Below are positions 23,566 to 35,493 of a stretch of DNA of 64,000 bases, one piece after another (position 1 is the stretch's first letter; each line of letters starts with the position of its first letter). The notes beneath the pieces were generated by a model, which was given only the letters and a program-made list of their open reading frames with translations, ran no database searches and was not told the DNA's origin. Where the stretch lies: NCBI GenBank assembly GCA_025766275.1, contig JAFKAC010000009.1:1240001-1304000 (forward strand). The letters are read 5' to 3'. The position numbers and the translations under genes are program-made. The DNA comes from Lactarius indigo (lineage: Eukaryota > Basidiomycota > Agaricomycetes > Russulales > Russulaceae).

Positions 23566-25502
23566 ATGCTCCATGCTCGTCGTCCGCCCTCTGTATATTC
23601 CCAAGACGATCCCCTCGCTTTCGCCCTCCGCCCTCCCGATGCAGAGACAGAACTAGAGCGCAGAGCACGACTCAAAAGGGAAGCCGACTCCAAACGTATA
23701 TCCGACATTATCGACGAGCAACTCAAAGCCGACAAAAGAAATTTCGAAAAGTCTAAACAGGATGTCCGCGTGCGTCTCTCTCTCTCTCTGTTCTCTCTCA
23801 CATCGCACTCATCTCCGACCAGCTCCTCCTGCTGGGTCAGGCCGAATCGGGAAAGTCCACCCTACAAAAGCAATTCCAACTCATGTACAGCCCCGACTCC
23901 CTAGATCAGGAACGCGCTTCTTGGCGTACCGTCGTATACTTCAATATCGCTCGCTCGGTCAAGCGCATTTTGGACACTCTCGAGTCACATGGCGATTCGT
24001 TCGATGATGAAACTCCTGACAGCTCTTATGATTCCGTTGCTTCCAAACACACTCTCGAACCACATGTCCACCAGGATGCCGCCGACGGCTCTTCCGCTCA
24101 TCAATACCCCTCTCCCGTCGTTACCGAGTCTCAAAGACAGATCGCTACCCTCAGACTACGCCTATCTCCTCTTGTGGCCGCCGAATGTACTCTCGCAGAC
24201 AAACTCAGCGGTGGAATCCGTGTCTCGGGCTCAGGCAAAGGTGGTGTCTATGTCCGCGATGGATGGCAATCCAGGTCTACCGCACGCAGCTCTCGCTCTC
24301 GTGTCGCCTCTACACCCAACTATTCTCTTCCGAGTAGCCTCACAGACGGGCTGAACGGCCTTAATGTTGCCGAGGCCGTCGAAGAGGTCGGCCGCATCCT
24401 TGACGCAAGCAACGAAGACGTCAAGGCCCTGTGGCGGTCTGACGTTGTGCAAAAGATGATCAAGCGGAGAAGGCTCCGCTTAGAAGAATGGGCAGAGTTG
24501 TGAGCTTTTCTTTTTGGTTTCCCCGTTTCCAATCCACATTCTGATTCGACCGATAATAGCTTCCTCAGCGATATTGACCGTGTGGCTGCCAAAGACTACG
24601 TTCCGAGCACTGGTGAGTTGTAGGATCTTGCGTATTCGTCATGTACTCATCGTATCTAGATGACATTCTTCACGCCCGCATTCAGACCATGGGTGTCTCG
24701 GAGCACCTTTTCGAAGTGCCTTTACATGGCAAGTCTGTTATCTGGCACCTCTATGATGTTGGCGGCGCCCGCGGGCAACGACATTCCTGGGTGCCCTATT
24801 TTGACGAAGCAAATGCAATTATTTTCGTCGCCCCGATCAGCGCGTTTGATCAGGTGCGTAATGCGAAAAATGTTTCGATGGCATATCTGAACAATGATGG
24901 CTTTGAATAGTACTTGGACGAGGACCCGCGGACGAACAGGATCGATGATTCCCTTCAACTATTCACTTCCATTTGCTCAAACCAACTCTTGAAGAATATC
25001 CACCTCGTCCTTTTTTTGAGTGAGTATTTCCAACGATTTGGGTCCGAGTGACTCTAATCTTGGTTTTATAGACAAAACGGATGTTTTGCAGAACAAACTA
25101 GCCAACGGTGTGCGCGTTTCCAAATAGTTCGTCCACCCTCTCAAGCTTGTTTTGCCACCAATTTGACTGTTACCCCATTCAGCATTACATCCTTCGGTAA
25201 CCGCCCCAACGATTATGAAACTGTTGTCAATTATTTTCGCGCGCATTTTTTGCAAGTCCATCGGAAAAATAATGAGAAGAAACGCGTACTCTATTCCCAC
25301 CTCACGAACGTGGTCGTACGTCCATCTCCTTTTCAAAGAAGTTTTGTTTTTCTTATCTAGCTCGATTAGGACATTAAAACCACACGTAGTATCATCGCCA
25401 ACGGTACGTTTTGAACTTAGAACTCGGGGTAGTCGTATTGATCCCTTCACAGTTCGAGATTCCATATTCAGGGATTATCTGAAATCTGCCGCCCTCGTGT
25501 AA
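23566..25502 (+). CDS. Extended G-protein alpha subunit lacking the switch II glutamine
   Basis: Nine exons (23566-23769, 23823-24499, 24560-24612, 24660-24853, 24911-25019, 25072-25126, 25183-25315, 25370-25403, 25453-25502) encode 502 residues, against about 350 for a standard heterotrimeric G-alpha. The guanine-binding boxes are present: P-loop GQAESGKST (about residue 73), switch I DDILHARIQTMG with Arg318, switch II DVGGARGQRHSW, and NKTD. TNVVDIKTTRS follows in the region of the TCAT box, which is not itself conserved. Two things are odd. The helical domain carries a long Ser-rich insertion (about residues 115-260, including SRSTARSSRSRVAST), and the catalytic Gln of DVGGQ is Ala348. 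There is no N-myristoylation MG start. This matches the divergent, expanded G-alpha class seen in Agaricomycetes; hydrolysis is probably slow. Confidence 0.92.
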
Positions 25503-26026
25503 AGTCACGTCTCTCAGCTTCATGCACGGTATTCTACTTCCCCTCGCTCTGTTAATCTTGCGTGTCGAGGTCTCACGGGCTCTCTGTATTCGTAAGCTAT
25601 TGGAACACCAGGTCTAATGGCCCATTCCTTTACCCACGCGCATTCCTGTACCAATAATGATTCACTCGCCGTTGTTGTTGCTCGTGTCTTTCAACTCCAG
25701 TCAGCCTCCAACAATTCTCATTATTGCCTGTCGTATTTTAGTGTATTTCCTCTCCCCCTCTCTCGATTTTACGTTCGCATTCTGGCATTCACGTCGTATG
25801 TTATATCGCCGCTCTCTACCGGTCACACGCACACCATTGTTGGGCTGTTCCTGAAATGCAAATAAAGTGTCAATTTGCATAGAGACGAGTCTCGAGTTAT
25901 TCTGGTGTTTTGTTTGCGATCGGGTGTAGTAAGCATATGGGTAGGTCTCAGGTCTTGTGGGGTTCAATCGGCTATAAATGTAAAACGCTAAGCAGATAAT
26001 GGGAGAAACAGGTGATCCTTTGTTAT

Positions 26027-27814
26027 CTATCTCTGTATACCCGGACCCCCCGATTTTGCCCTATTGAAGTCCATCAACTCCCAGATCACCACTCTCCCAT
26101 CCTTGCCTCCGCTCACCAGCCACCGCGCGCGACGTGCCTTTTCTCCCATGGTCATGTCGTCATCGTCGTCACCACTGCCACGTCCCTCGTTAATATCGGT
26201 GTTGTCTTCTTCCGTACAGCTGACCGTTTCCACTGCTTCGCCACCATCTGTGGCGTGGGCGTGACGTTGTTGTTCTTGCTGATGATGGTGGCTGTGGCGG
26301 CGGTGATGGTGGCGGCGGCAGTGCTGCCCAGGTGACGCCGGTGCCGCTGAGAGACGCACGTGAGCAAAGGCGAGCGCTTGTATACCGTCCTTGTGGTGTA
26401 CGAGCGTTCCGAGGGACTTGAATGATTTTGTGGAGAACAGACGCACGCTGCGGAAAAACAGTTGTTTTTTTTTTTTTGGAGAGTGATGGAAGGAAGAGAT
26501 GCGATCAACCGGGGTTGTTGTTGTTGTTACAATGAACGAATGAAGAAACTGAGAGAGAGGAGTAAGTGACTTACCGGCCGTCCCAGCCCCCAATAGCACA
26601 CACACGCCCTTCGTCGTGTATTGCGACCGCACCGTTCCCCGGGTGCTTCGTTCGGTGCACCGCCCCTGCGGAGTCGTTCGAATCCGGGTTCACCTGTACA
26701 TAAGGTTAGGGAGCTAGAGGGGGGCAAGGGGGCGAACGTACGCCTAGGTTGTATCGCCCTACGAGGTGGTCTGCAGACACGGACAAGGCGACAGAGCGGT
26801 CGAGCGAAAGTGCCGTCGCCATGACTGCCGCAGCAGAAGTCAAAAACAGAGTGGGGAGTGCTTCTTGTGGCGCGCGCAACTCACCAGATTCGACGTGGAG
26901 TTTGAACGACCAAACGCACTCCCAGCCGATGCCTTCGATCGAACGTTCCTTCGCGACATTGCGGTACTTCCATAGCTTAACGCTGCCGTTCTCGTATGAA
27001 CTGATAAGGGACAGGGCTCGGTCGGCGTCGGGCGTTGGGTCGGTCGCTCCTGGCGCGGGAAGGAGGTGCACCGACATGACGATCCCTGGAAAGACGTCCA
27101 GTCACCCGTTCTGATAATAAGAAAGTGAGCTGCCCTCGTACCTGTTGGGTTCTTGACCCCTCGACCGTCGGATCCCGCATCTAGGCTCCCCTTACCGATG
27201 GCGGCATGGATTCTCTCCATAGACGGGAGCACCCAAATATCGGCCTAAGGGCAAAAATACATCTCAACACAATCGCTCTCAAAGTAAATGTTCCGCGCTT
27301 GCCAGTGATGACTCGACGAGATTCGGAACTGCCACCAGAGCCTGCCCATCGTGGATAGGCAGAAGAGAGAATCGGCAAAAGTTGAGGGCGTTGACGTCTA
27401 GCGAGTAACTGAGTTCGAGCTCTAACGTGCCAGGGGACGACGCAGATCCGCCGCCGACAGTAGATGGTGCATGCGAGGGCCGTCTCCACACGTGCAGCTT
27501 ATTGTCGCGGCCATGACTTTTCAATAAAGACCAGGTCAGGGGCGCCATCCATCTCCCCAAGAACAGTCACACACGGACGTGATGACCTGTCGTTCCCCCC
27601 ACTCCTCTACACCTAAGAGACCATCCGTGTGCGCCTTCCAAGAAGCCAATGGGCGGATAGATCTCGTCGAGGTGATCACGACCAACCCCGAGACATCTCC
27701 AGAGTAAATACGCTCGTTGTCGCCTGAGACGAACAATGTGCTGACAGCGGAGTTGTGCGAACGAATCGTGTGCAGCGGCAGCGGGGCGATTGGGACAAGA
27801 GAGGACGAGGACAT
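26027..27814 (-). CDS. ASA1: ASTRA-associated protein 1 (WD40 repeat)
   Basis: ASA1 is a WD40 subunit of the ASTRA assembly that works with TELO2/TTI1/TTI2 in PIKK maturation. Seven exons, 27579-27814, 27303-27516, 27142-27244, 26885-27085, 26742-26824, 26575-26693 and 26027-26447, close to 458 residues. Repeat landmarks are TIRSHNSAVSTLFV, SGDVSGLVVIT, HGRDNKLHVWRRP, SSYENGSVKLWKYRN, AIGGWDGRVRLFSTKSFKSL and LVSGGKDGRVVIWEL at the end. Intron 2 appears to start with GC (CTG|GCAAGC at 27302): the GT alternatives shift the frame or drop conserved residues. The last blade contains a His/Gln-rich insertion (HHHRRHSHHHQQEQQRH) and an acidic run (SGDDDDD). Tail-to-tail with the G-alpha gene. Confidence 0.9.
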
Positions 27815-28735
27815 GAGAAATGAACACTGACCGGCTCCTTTTAGGGGTCTATTATTAGATAGCGATAGTAACCAGGTTACCTAACAGCACTCTAACACCT
27901 CCGAGTCTTCCTTGCGCTGGTGGTGCGCGCCGCTAGGCTCGACGGGAAGGGATAAAAACGTTACACGTCAATAGTCTAAGTCAAAGGCCTTTCTTCGGCG
28001 TACTGTTTATGTTACTTGGGTTTATGGGTGGGTGTTGGCGCCATACGCGGTTTTTCTGGCTAGCGCGTTCTCCAAGCAGCTTTTTTTTTAAAAAAAAAAA
28101 ATTATATCCTCGAGGGTCGAGGGGGGGGGGGGCCCTCTGAGCCCCTGAATGGTATCTCCATGGGTGCGGAGTTTTAGCCGCTGCCTCCCTTCCCCCCGAC
28201 AGCACATCCCACACAGGCCCACTTTGAGTGTGGAACACGTGAAACACACATGGTTCAGCCGTCGGGGGGGAACGAAAACGTGTTGTTACAGTGGAAAATG
28301 TGTGAGTACCCCCCCGCACGCAGGGGGTTTACATGACCGTACGTGCAGCGACAGAACAACAGCACTATGGACAGCTTGTGTGTACGTGTGAGAAAATGAA
28401 ATCTGCAAGGTGCATCATCTAGAGACACGTTGACCGGGACGACGAGAGACGCAATCGAGAATAGGGTATGCATGTGACGCATCTGGAACTGCGCTTGGTG
28501 GCGGTTCCAGCGAGAAACAGTGAGAGGGGGGGGCATGAGGTGACGCTAAAAGGCAAGCGTGTCGACACACTGACAAGAAAAAAACATGTGCATATGTCAC
28601 AGAGAATTGGAGAAAGATGGCCGCGACTTGCGCGACGAGCATAACCGGTGGTGCTCAATGCGGACGGAGTAGTCCGCGCTCTAACAGTAAGGAATCGTCT
28701 GGCGCGTAAATGGAAGGGGGGGCAGGGACTACTCG
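27815..28735. other. Intergenic with homopolymer tracts
   Basis: A T9/A12 junction at 28081-28101 is followed 19 bases later by a run of twelve G at 28121-28132. No gene is supported. Short frames on the minus strand have no recognisable features. Confidence 0.5.
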
Positions 28736-29694
28736 TTAGAAGTTGGACCACGAGATGAGTTCGTCGCGAGAAGAAAATCCTGGACCTGCATCCAACTGGA
28801 CGGTGACGCCAAGGGAGGTAGTGCGCATCGGGCGGGAGGCCTTGAGGCCCTTGACGGGCTTGACGAAGCACCAGGCGGGCACTGCGCCCATCTCGACCTC
28901 GCCGGGTTTGACGAGCGAGTCGCGGCCGACGATACACCACCCGTCGTCGAACGACTGGACCACGGTCACTTTCTCGCTGAGCGAGAGTACGAGCTCGTCT
29001 GGCAGCACCGGCGAGAACAGCTGGCGGACCTTGCGACCCTCGACGCCGAGGATCGTCGACGCGGCGCTGTACGTGGACGACGCGGTCGATATGGGGCGGC
29101 CGTTTCCAAAGCCGAAAAAGGAGCTTCGCCGCAGCGCAGCATCGGGAGCACTCAGGTAGGAGACGGTGGAGATGGGTCGCGCAGGGGCACCGGGAGAGCT
29201 GGGGGCGAGCGTACTGCTAGCCGCGTTGGAGAACGGGCGGGTCATGGTTCCTGTCGTCATGTGAAAGCGCAAAATGTCGTCCCTCGTTGCGTCAGGCCTT
29301 ACGATATTTCTGTGCGGCATGACAATAGAGGCCGTCAACTGCTCCCTGGAGAATGGGCCAGGACCAGAGATGGCAATTCTGCAATGGTAATGCGTAGGCC
29401 GGTCATTATCGGCAAAAGCAAGAAAGAAAATCAAGCGACTCGCCTGGGAGGTGCAGCTTTTTCGTCGTCCTCCGAGATTAGTCCTTTGACGGTCAGGAAA
29501 GCGCCTTGCCTTCCATCGGCTCGCTGCTCGCGAGACCGCTTCCTCCATGTACGAATTCCTAGCCACAAGCAAACGGCCAAAATGAGTGCGCCGGAGAAAG
29601 CGATTCCCGCGATGACTACTGGGGTTATGCGGTTCGACTGGGGGGAGTCATCAACAGATGTATCACGGGAGTGTATCTGGGGGTATGGTGCCAT
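28736..29694 (-). CDS. Single-pass membrane protein with C-terminal SH3 domain
   Basis: Two exons, 29444-29694 and 28736-29378, encode 297 residues. After a short extracellular part (MAPYPQIHSRDTSVDDSPQS) comes a transmembrane helix VVIAGIAFSGALILAVCLWL with a basic stop (RTWRKRSREQR), then a Ser/Ala-rich cytoplasmic linker. A C-terminal SH3 fold follows: FSPVLPDELVLSLSEKVTVV, FDDGWCIVGRD, GAVPAWCFVKPVKG. This is the layout of fungal Fus1-like SH3 proteins at the cell cortex; a specific role is not shown. The intron donor is GC (AG|GCGAGT at 29443); no GT donor joins the two frames. The start ATG sits directly before the membrane part with no signal peptide, as expected for this type. Confidence 0.82.
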
Positions 29695-31170
29695 GAGGTG
29701 TGGGGTATGTTTTTTTTTTTTTGAGTCTTGTTATGTTTTACAGTATGAAAATGGGCCTAGAAAGGAGTGAAGGGTCTAAGGAACGGGAGGGATAAGGGAG
29801 TGCACCGAGGAGGTTAAGGAGAGGAATGTGAGAGGCTTCAGAAGCCTACACGAGTATATCTCGGGCACGTCACAGCCCACAACGATGTGGGGGTAAGGGA
29901 GGAAGGTATGGTGGGGTGATGTTGGGGCTGTTGACAACGGAAGTCATTCGACCTGCACATACCAAATATTTAATAAGGTACGAGTGATAAATGAAAATCG
30001 GATTGCATTGCTGTCAATGCTTCTTGTTCTTCTGTGGCACGGCGACTGGATCTCAGCCTAACGAGATGCCAGAAATGGACCGAGGACACAACTCCCCGAC
30101 TCGGAGTCTACGTTCTAGGAACTTGGAAATTCAAAGCTATCGTTTAACTGTCTCCCCGAGTTGGGTTGCACTTGCACTCGTCTCGTCAACGTGTGAGTGT
30201 CTGGGTAGCACAAGACTCGGATACGTACGTATTCGCCTTGGTTCGCGGCGGTCATTATCGCAACCCGTCCGCGGTCCTCCGATAATTGTAACTTCCATTG
30301 TTCCTGACGTCGACCTGGCGACGACGCAACGCGCCACGGTGTCGGTTGCTTGCTTCACCGTAACGGGCCGCTCTCCGTCATCGTAATTTACGATTACCAT
30401 GAACTATCTCAGTTGAGGCGGACCTTGTACCTGAAGCTTGAAGGCCTGAAGCACCATGCCAGGTGAGGGCAAGGACGGGCCAAATTTGAACCCATGGAGA
30501 TACCACCGACCCCCCTTGTGGATAGAAAAAAAACGGAAGTGAAACGCCTTAATTATTACTAACATGTAACATCATCGTGGTCGTCATCCATAGCATCTAT
30601 ACCGTCAACACTTACCCATACAACCAAACATACGACGAAGCAACACTGTCAAACCAACAAACAATCATCACCCTGAGAAAAACCATGGATCTAGAAGTGA
30701 GTCCAAGGCCGAGGCATAGCTCAAGGACACCACAATAGGAGAGGAGATAATCCAAAAGGCTAAAAATAGCGACGAAAGCGCCGCGGACGGCTTTATATAC
30801 TCACAAACATATGGAAAGCCTTATCGGAGAAACATGGCTGTACCCCGGGAGACTGGACAAATCAGAAGATTTTTCTAGTGAGTGGCCAGAACGAAGGTGG
30901 AAAAAATAAAAACAAAAAAACCTAAACTCTCAAGCCCAACATTCCCCAACAGGGCGTGCGCAAATACATTTTTATCCTTCCCTTAAAGCCTTAGGCCTTA
31001 GGGCCCAGTTCAACGCGTTAGGCAGGGCTGTTAGGTGCGATGTATCTCCGGCTATCTAAACAAAAAAAGAGATGGGCCATCTAATAAGATCTGTAAGATA
31101 TATCTTCCTTTAAATATACACCCTCTATGTTACTCTGATCCGCCACCATTATCCTCGATGAGCCCATGCA
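29695..31170. other. Intergenic, nothing supportable
   Basis: Short frames on both strands near 30.0-30.4 kb mirror each other and have no features. The stretch 30.5-31.1 kb is A-rich with many stops. No RNA gene or element could be recognised. Confidence 0.4.
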
Positions 31171-33504
31171 TCAAATCATATAGTCCAAGTTCTCGTTCAA
31201 CCTGGCCAGAACTACGGTCAAGAGCTGCAGAGCTGAGAATGGGGTGAACCACCGTACCTGCTTCTTCATGAGAATATCGTCTTGGGTTGCGGAAGACCTA
31301 AATAATTCGTCTATCGCTTCCAGCGGGATATTTGCTGTCTCAGGAACGACGTATGTTGCCCAGAGATAAGCCAAGAAACAGGCACTCCCGAAAACCCCGA
31401 ATGTTAGCCTGGCGAGTCCCGCTGAGTCATGATAAGTGACAACGTCATGGTGAAATAGGCTCACGCTGGCGAGCTCTCCAAGAGTGGAGGTGTCACGAGG
31501 CCAATAAAGACTAACAGTCCACTCAGAAAGTCTGGGCACGAATCAAATCATGAATTGCGGACATACAGTTATTCAGCCAGTTTGAGGCCGCCGACAGTGC
31601 AGCGCCCTTGCCCCTCATAGATAGTGGGAACACTTCGTTTGGAAGGACCCAACCAATAGGTCCAAAGCTGGTGCCATAAGCAACTGTGAAGAGGTATACG
31701 CAACTAGGCAGGGTCTGAATGCGGCGGCGGGTGCAGCATGTAGAAGAGTTGCGTACCTAACGGCAATCCAAGCCGCAGCTGCATGATCGCCCCATTGGCC
31801 GCCAAATTCAAAGATCTCCACTAATTCAGACGTTCGCTGACTGAGAGTAGACGTAGCCGACTTACCAGCAGGGCAATGAGCAGGTGTGATACGGCCATCG
31901 CGGCGCTGCCTATTCGGAGGAGGTGCCTCCTTCCTATCCGCGAGGGAATTTGTAGCTGAGGCAGATGGAGGGGATGAGTTCCGCGGACCACCCACCCCAT
32001 GTGTCAATATACAGAATGGCTGGAAGTACGGCCAGAAATTGAACAATGTTCACGCCTCCAGCCATTATTAGGTTGACAGTACTTCCATCGAAACCCAGAC
32101 TACGCATCAGCAATGGGCCGTAGTATAGCAGGGCATTAATGCCGCTCCACTCTGTAACAGAACACAAATTTCACACTTTTCCTTAGGCAATCAACCCGGG
32201 GCACTCACGTTGGAAGAACATTACCATTATCCCTATAAGGGTCCGGTCGATGTATCGACGGTCGAAGAGCCTAGCCCAGGCCAAAGCTTCGTTACGCATA
32301 AATCGACCATCATCGATTGGAGTGGACCTTTGAAGCATGACAGCCTCCGCTTCCATTTCCATGAGCTCGATCTTTGGTGGGATGTCAGATAGGTCTAAAT
32401 ACGCTGAGCGCGCACGGACCTGAATCAGCGGGTCCGTCCTAGCCTCAGCAAGGGATCGAAGACGCAATTTAGCAAGGGATGCGAGAGCCGCTTCTCTTTT
32501 TCCGTGAAGAACGAGGAGACGCGGAGAATCAGGTAGCGCGAAGGTCCCCAAACCAAGAAGGATCCCAGGGACGAGTTGCAACCCCAGGGGTATTCGCCAG
32601 GACAGACTCCCTGTAACTACAATGGAAATCGTAACTCGTGGACCAACCATCTATCCCAGAAGCAAAATAAGACTTACTGTTTCGCGTTAAGAACCCTGTC
32701 CAAAAACCAAGCACACACCCTAGGACGATGGAAAACTGCTCCAGCGCCAATAGCGACCCCCGCACCTCTGGCGGACTAATCTCTGCCATATACAAAGGAG
32801 AGAGCGTGCTGTGTGTCACAACGCAAAAAGGATTGATTGAATGTTTCGAACGGCGCAGACCGGGATGGCCTTACCTGAGCGCACCAACGCCAATGCCACC
32901 GATAGCCCTTCCGCCCGTAATCTGCGTCAGGGAGCGTGCCCACGTCTGCAGTGCAGAACCTGCGCAAAAGACAGCTTTTGGGCGGGGCGTGGGTACGGCG
33001 AACGGCAGAACGCAAAAAAGAACACCCACCGCAGGCCAACGCAATGGACGTCCTCCTCGAGATCCTGTCCGCGAACACGCCTGTTCCCAGCACGCCGAAG
33101 AGACAGCCCAGCTCGAGCACGGCCGCTGCCAACAACGTTGAGTGAGTCGCTTGCACCGAGCGAGCGAGAGATCATGTCCACGCACTCATAAGCCCGAGCT
33201 CCCAGGGCCCCACGGGCCACCGCGTTCTGAAGTCGTTCATGACGAGCACGTTCGCGATGACACCCTGGTCATAGCCGAACGTGAGGCCACCGAGGGACGC
33301 GAACATGGCGCAGCGCAGTGTGTACGTGTTGGCGCAGAGCCCCGCGAGGCCTGTGGGTCCGTACGCGTACGAATAATGTTCTCCATCTGGGTGCACAGAA
33401 AGCGTGCCACCACGAAGCCTCGCGGAAGAAGGGGGTATGGGGAGCAGTGGGGATGATGCATCCGCTTCTGCAGACGTTGTCAGGGTATAGTCGTCGGGAA
33501 GCAT
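31171..33504 (-). CDS. MFS sugar transporter (hexose-transporter-like)
   Basis: A twelve-helix sugar porter of the plasma membrane. Eleven exons close to 598 residues: 33186-33504, 33030-33149, 32875-32974, 32678-32808, 32209-32610, 31996-32151, 31866-31933, 31757-31836, 31567-31703, 31465-31510 and 31171-31408. Signatures are GGLTFGYDQGVI in helix 1, ADRISRRTS in the 2-3 loop, GGRAIGGIGVGAL, LYMAEISPPEVRG, MFFQQWSGINALLYYGP in helix 7, DTWGRRHLLRIG, GTSFGPIGWVLPNEVFP and the closing YVVPETANIPLEAIDELF. The best join between exons seven and eight implies an intron of only 29 bases (31837-31865), which is unusually short. Substrate cannot be told from sequence alone; glucose or another hexose is most likely. 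Confidence 0.87.
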
Positions 33505-33894
33505 GATCGTGCAGGAGCGCCTGTGGCCATTTTTAGAAAGTCACGCGCTGTATTTGAATGGACGCGATATCGTGTAGAGTAAATACTGTAGTGCGAAGAG
33601 CGTGCATAAATATGGATAACTAGGCTCACAGCACGCAGAACGAAATGAAATGATTCGCTCTGCAAGAATACAAAGTAAAGGTATTGACGCGAATTCGCAA
33701 GAAGGGATTGGGTGGAAATGGTGAATGAGTGTGAATGGTTGGTTACTCGACCTACTCGTACACAAAACGGGTAAGAAAGAGCGCTTTCACCAATCTCCAG
33801 AGAAAAGACAAGAGCACGGAGACCTGGCGTGTAAGACGAAAACAACTCCCTGAGGAGTAAAAAAAAAGAGCAAATGTAGAGCAAAATACAAGAA

Positions 33895-35493
33895 TCAAAA
33901 CGCTTTCGGCGTTGGTGGGGCAGTTGTGCCTTCTACAGTGTATATCGAAGTAACGGTCGTCTGCATCGAGACTCGATTAGCCTGGTCCTCTGGAACGGCG
34001 GGTTTGGTATCCAAAGCAGCAATGAGAGATAGGAGTGCGTCGCCACCTGCCCCTGCACGAACCGTTCCGCGGCTGGCAACGGAGTTGGAGCGGGAGCGCT
34101 TAACGGTCGAGACTGACGATTTCCGTGACCGTGACCGCGAAGATTGGTCGGAGAAGGGATTATGTTGAGATGCATTGAAAAAAGGGTTGCTACTGCTTGC
34201 TCGCGTATCTGCATCGTTTCCATCAAGACTTGCTCGCGAGTCTTCGTCATCTTTAAAGGGATTCTGCGTGATCTCGGAATAAACGCTCGGTCGCTCGGTT
34301 ACGGGTTCGTCCATGATGAGCACCTCGGCCGATTCCCAACGGTGTTGGGCGGAATCCGTGGTCCTTGGCGTTTGACGGGCCATGACAGCCGAAGGTGACA
34401 TCGAGTCTGACGTGCGAAGAGAAAGGAATGAATCCGCAGCGGTTTCACCGCCCCAAGAGACGACCGGGGATCCTTCTACACCGGTGGCAAACGGTCGAGA
34501 AGGCGGTCCAGTCGAAAGGTCCTCCACTAGGTTGGGATACTGGACAAAATTCGGCATTGCCGCAGGATCGAAAGTATTGTTGGCCTTCTCATCTGATACC
34601 GAACGTAGGCTGGGGTCCTTCTCAAATAATTCGAACTTGCCAATTTCAGGCGTCTTTGGCGGTGCCGTAGAATTGACCTCTGCAAGTGACTTGTCACCCC
34701 CCTCCAGTCGTTCCCATTTATTATCTCCGTTGGAGCCCCGATCACCCTCGACGTGGGATGTAGGTGGGTGACCACGAGTGAGTGGTCGCCTAGCCTGCGT
34801 GTAAGTGCGCTTCTTGAAGAGCGTATATATGGCAAACATTGCGGCGACAGCAACCACGAATACTCCAGCAGATATACCGAGTACGGCCCCTGTGGAGATT
34901 GAAGAATGGGTCGGGGACAAGGCGGTCGAGGAGGTGGACGTAGAGCTAGTCTGAGTAGGGGACGATTCGGTGACCGTGAGCAGAGGCTCATTGGGGCTGA
35001 GAGCGTTGGAGACCGAAGGAACAGGTAAACCAGATGGGCCAAGCAATAAGCTACTGCCAAGACCAACTGATGTAGCCGTGGTTCCGCCCACAACACCAGA
35101 GGCGGAAGGGGCCTCTGGCACCCCATCTGATTGACGTTTGTTGTGTGCGTATTGCATAGGAAACGATTTAAAGTAGGGGAATGTGATTTCTGCACAAGGA
35201 GCGAGATTTTTAAGGAAAGTCGAGGATCGAGGGATTGCTTTTGATGTGATGGGAGTGCAAAAAAAAAAAGGACGGCTAGGGAAAACAATATCAGTGGCAC
35301 TCTCGGGTAGTGCCAATCTTAGGTGCAAAAAATTCAGCGCCGAGCAGGATAAAAATGAGAAAGAGGACCAACCGTCGAAGGAAGACGACGAGCAAGCAGA
35401 GGACTGCCGTCTTGCGTGAAGAGCCGCGTTGTTGTCGACGACGTTGACCGATATTTGCCGAGCTTGGACAGACAGACCCTCGACTACTTTCAA
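33895..35493 (-). CDS. Ser/Thr-rich single-pass membrane protein
   Basis: An open frame of up to 532 codons. From about residue 110 it reads as a compact type I-like protein: a Ser/Thr/Pro-rich ectodomain (SSPTQTSSTSTSSTALSPTH), one transmembrane helix (AVLGISAGVFVVAVAAMFAI) with a basic stop (FKKR), and a long polar cytoplasmic tail. The tail has NPF repeats (QNPFKDDEDS, SNPFFNAS, HNPFSDQSS), which are endocytic-adaptor binding motifs, and a basic Ser-Arg run (SRSRSRKSS). The first part, with a Phe-rich run, may contain an unspliced intron (a poly-pyrimidine tract lies near 35259), so the true start is uncertain. No enzyme domain is visible. It may be a cortex or wall-stress sensor, which is only inference from layout. 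Confidence 0.6.
   Translation of the reverse strand: MKVVEGLSVQARQISVNVVDNNAALHARRQSSACSSSSFDGWSSFSFLSCSALNFLHLRLALPESATDIVFPSRPFFFCTPITSKAIPRSSTFLKNLAPCAEITFPYFKSFPMQYAHNKRQSDGVPEAPSASGVVGGTTATSVGLGSSLLLGPSGLPVPSVSNALSPNEPLLTVTESSPTQTSSTSTSSTALSPTHSSISTGAVLGISAGVFVVAVAAMFAIYTLFKKRTYTQARRPLTRGHPPTSHVEGDRGSNGDNKWERLEGGDKSLAEVNSTAPPKTPEIGKFELFEKDPSLRSVSDEKANNTFDPAAMPNFVQYPNLVEDLSTGPPSRPFATGVEGSPVVSWGGETAADSFLSLRTSDSMSPSAVMARQTPRTTDSAQHRWESAEVLIMDEPVTERPSVYSEITQNPFKDDEDSRASLDGNDADTRASSSNPFFNASQHNPFSDQSSRSRSRKSSVSTVKRSRSNSVASRGTVRAGAGGDALLSLIAALDTKPAVPEDQANRVSMQTTVTSIYTVEGTTAPPTPKAF

Noticed and set aside
24620..25500. Apparent stops and frame changes in the G-alpha gene as pseudogene damage
   Set aside because: All are removed by short introns with GT..AG ends that close in phase; the gene is intact.
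26673..26690. GTTCGAATCCGGGTTC as a tRNA B box
   Set aside because: It lies within an ASA1 exon, and no matching A box or acceptor stem is found.
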